Under the pieces are notes generated by a model that worked only from the letters and a program-made list of their open reading frames with translations, was not told where the DNA came from and did no database searches. A stretch of DNA of 64,000 nucleotides, from contig CM032815.1 of assembly GCA_019155185.1 (NCBI GenBank), forward strand, positions 1,683,001 to 1,747,000, given 5' to 3'. Source of the stretch: Beaufortia kweichowensis. Its lineage: Eukaryota > Chordata > Actinopteri > Cypriniformes > Gastromyzontidae. Of this stretch, positions 61,414 through 64,000 are shown piece by piece. The translations under genes were made by a program, and so were the position numbers. Within the stretch, counting starts at the first letter, position 1, and every line of letters starts with the position of its first letter.

Positions 61414-62725
61414 ATGGTTTTGAAGAAACTCGTGAGTTTCGGGAAGCAACTGCTGAGGGTGAAAGTTGTGGATTGCAACTCAGAAGAATCAAGGCTCTCC
61501 CGATGTCTTGACACCTTTGATCTGGTGGCTCTTGGCGTGGGCAGCACCCTTGGGGCCGGGGTGTACGTCCTCGCAGGAGCGGTGGCCCGGGAAAACGCCG
61601 GACCGGCCATCGTGCTGTCGTTTCTCATCGCCGCTCTTGCTTCCGTGCTCGCTGGGCTGTGCTACGCTGAGTTCGGAGCGAGAGTGCCCAAAACGGGCTC
61701 GGCGTACCTGTACAGCTACGTGACTGTTGGGGAATTATGGGCTTTTATAACCGGCTGGAACCTGATTCTTTCATATGTTATAGGTAAGATAACACCCATT
61801 TAAAGTATATATTCACTCTTACGTAGTGTTTCATTCTTATCAACAACTTTTCAGGTACCTCGAGTGTCGCCCGAGCATGGAGTGCCACGTTTGATGAGCT
61901 GATCGGAAATCATATTAAGAATTTCTGCCGTCAGTACATGACCATGAACGCTCCAGGTTTCCTGGCAGAGTACCCAGATATGTTTGCTGTTGTTATCATC
62001 CTCACTCTCACAGGTAAACGAGTTCAGATTGGCTTTAAAGTGTGATATGAATAAATACTGCTTATAAATGGCTGTTTAAATAATAGCCTCGCTTGAAGGC
62101 TTGGACCCGGATGCGGTATCACGGCCTAACAAGCGGATAAGGCCGGAGTAGAATAGTCCTGCATGGTGCCGGGTGTCGAGCATAAATATTTAGCAGTCGT
62201 TTGTGTTGACTTTTGCTCCGTAGTGTTTTGAACTACGTTTTGTTTGCTGTAGGCCTGCTGGCCTTTGGAGTGAAGGAATCGGCCATGGTCAACAAAGTGT
62301 TCACCTGCATCAATGTTTTGGTACTGCTGTTCGTGGTGGTATCTGGACTGGTCAAAGGAACGCTAAAGAACTGGCATCTGGACCCTGCTGCGATTCTCAA
62401 TGGAACCAATTCCACTTTCAAGTAAGTTAAACATTGCAAACGTTTGGAAGTGTTTTTATTGTAGGTTCATAACTAAAGGATGTAATTTCTATCAAAGTAA
62501 AAGGCAGTCCAAAGATTACGTGCAAAGTTATCACAAGAAAACAAAACGGAAAAGTGATAAACAACAAATCTCTGTTATCCTCTTTAAAAAGCTCCACAGA
62601 GCCCTTGCCAACAAAAGAGATTCTCGGTGAGGGTGGATTTATGCCATTTGGCTTCACAGGAGTCTTGTCAGGGGCGGCTACCTGCTTTTACGCCTTCGTA
62701 GGGTTCGACTGCATCGCTACCACAG
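61414..62725 (+). CDS. slc7a1: Cationic amino-acid transporter CAT-1 (N-terminal part)
   Basis: This sodium-independent plasma-membrane carrier (system y+, APC superfamily) transports Arg, Lys and ornithine. Four coding exons are visible: 61414-61783, 61855-62013, 62253-62421 and 62592-62725. Their phases agree, giving the first 277 residues. The rest lies beyond the right edge. Highly conserved blocks are LGVGSTLGAGVYVLAG (TM1), GLCYAEFGARVPKTGSAY, GELWAFITGWNLILSYVIG, SSVARAWSATFDELIG, GVKESAMVNKVFTCINVLVL and CFYAFVGFDCIATTG. RENAGPAIV and MNAPG favour CAT-1 over CAT-2 and CAT-3. The NGT and NST glycosylation sites sit in an extracellular loop. The start-codon exon begins at 61280 after TTTTCCTCTTCCAG, leaving 134 bp of 5' UTR with no upstream ATG. 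Confidence 0.95.
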
Positions 62726-64000
62726 GTAACCAGACCGCCGTGATCTCACAATATTTATAATCTTTAAAACGTGCCTGTATTTTTCATGAAATTTTTCTCG
62801 GCTGCAAGGAAAAATATATGATGCGTGACCACAAACGCTAGTAATGACGTTATATTGCATAAAAGGTACAATAAGTTACAGGGTACAACAGTAAAGCTAG
62901 TATATCACCTGCTTGTTTGCACGTCGATGTCACTTTGGATCAAGGTTATTTAGAGTTTAGTTTATGTTTATATCTCGCTTGCATGGACTTTCTCAGTAGA
63001 TCTCTGCTTAAGGTTTGCAGCTTGGCCCCTTCTTTATGATGGGTCACTCCCCCCGCTTTTCCACGCGTGTGATTGGTTGGAATTTGCAGGGCCTGTCCAG
63101 GCACGTCTCCCTTCCTCTAGCTGTGTGTTTTACGACGAGAGCATAAGACCCTCTTAGAAACCTTTTCTCACATACATGCCGATCAGAGATGGTGTTTAAC
63201 ACGCATGTCTGTGCTTTCAATGGCACTGCTGCTGGCAGTAACACACTATTCCTCTGTTGCTTTTCAAGGTCAAACAACGACAACACTTATTATTAGGGGT
63301 GGGAGAAAAAATCGATGCATCGGGATTCTTTCTCTAACGATTCTGAATCGATTCTCAAAGATTCAGAATCGATTCTATGTCAGAACTTGTTCATCCTGAA
63401 TATAACTTTGTTAAAATAAAAGCAATAAAATTAAACTTCAAGATGGGAATACTGTCAAAGAGATTCTAACTATAAACAAAAGCATAAAACTCTTTATTTA
63501 TTTAAAATGCAAATTTATCATATTTGCAAAAAAATTATATGAAGAATCGTTTTGGAATCGGATCGTGAGTCCCAGAATCGGATCGGATCGCGTAGTACCT
63601 AAAGATTCCCACCCCTACTTATTACACATCACTTACTGAAACTACAGCTGTCACATTCAGAGCGTATAATGCATGTAAAATTCATATTTCATGTGTTTAG
63701 ACGGATCTGAACAGTACTTGTAGCATGTTCCTACAGTACAGTATGTAGCTTTTAAATAAAGTGAAGAAAATAACCTCAAGGGAATATACATTAAAAATTG
63801 TAATTCTTACTTTTCTGGAAAAAATTAGAAAGAATTTTTGATGATGCATTTCTTTACAATTCCTGCCTTGAACGATCAACTTTGTTTGTTTGACAATAGC
63901 AAAAGCAAATCGGGTGTGGGGTAAATGACATGCTATTGGCTATTCAAACAAAGGGACATTATTACCCCTGCTTTATGCCAACTTTCTTTTTTGGAGAAAA
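62726..64000 (+). other. slc7a1 intron, open at the right edge
   Basis: Apart from the MITE at 63294-63617 there is no recognisable exon after 62725. The next slc7a1 exon should lie outside the window. Confidence 0.6.
63294..63617. mobile_element. 324-bp hAT-like MITE
   Basis: The ends TAGGGGTGGGA and TCCCACCCCTA form perfect inverted repeats. Flanking octamers CTTATTAT (63286-63293) and CTTATTAC (63618-63625) are a 7/8 target duplication, the hAT length. The interior has GAATCGATTC-type motifs near both ends and no coding capacity. It is in an slc7a1 intron. Confidence 0.85.

Overview
The window looks like nuclear DNA from a teleost fish, probably a cyprinid or close relative. Genes are split into many short exons with GT..AG introns. 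Introns and intergenic DNA are AT-rich and full of microsatellites and dispersed repeats of the kind common in cyprinid genomes, and one gene is a fish-type (finTRIM-like) TRIM. I assembled gene models by hand, joining exons only where splice sites and codon phase agree across every junction. No tRNA, rRNA or CRISPR feature was found.

Left half (about 4.0-37.8 kb, all on the minus strand): inpp5k (inositol polyphosphate 5-phosphatase with a C-terminal SKICH domain), pitpna (phosphatidylinositol transfer protein alpha, 270 aa) and slc43a2 (LAT4-type neutral amino-acid transporter, 585 aa). This is the same gene order as human 17p13.3. Two microexons stand out: a 27-nt optional one in inpp5k and an 8-nt obligatory one in pitpna. 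A roughly 590-bp purine tract lies upstream of inpp5k, and a roughly 510-bp GATA array lies in a pitpna intron.

Right half (about 40.8-64 kb, plus strand): a TRIM gene, paxbp1 (18 exons, 899 aa) and the first part of slc7a1 (CAT-1 cationic amino-acid transporter), which runs off the right edge. The TRIM gene is the most unusual object here. It has a normal RING, two B-boxes and a coiled coil, but where a fish TRIM would normally have its B30.2/SPRY exon there is one uninterrupted 1,082-bp exon encoding the MA3 and W2 domains of translation factor eIF4G. The splice phase matches, giving a predicted 735-aa TRIM-eIF4G chimera. The domain is intronless, so it probably came from a retrocopied eIF4G mRNA, an arrangement analogous to primate TRIM-cyclophilin. 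Interferon-response-like motifs lie just upstream, and a decayed LINE fragment lies just downstream.

Inpp5k and Pitpna both act on phosphoinositides, and slc43a2 and slc7a1 are both plasma-membrane amino-acid carriers, but nothing in the sequence suggests that the genes are co-regulated. The other long gene-free stretches hold introns, simple repeats and mobile-element remnants, listed individually.
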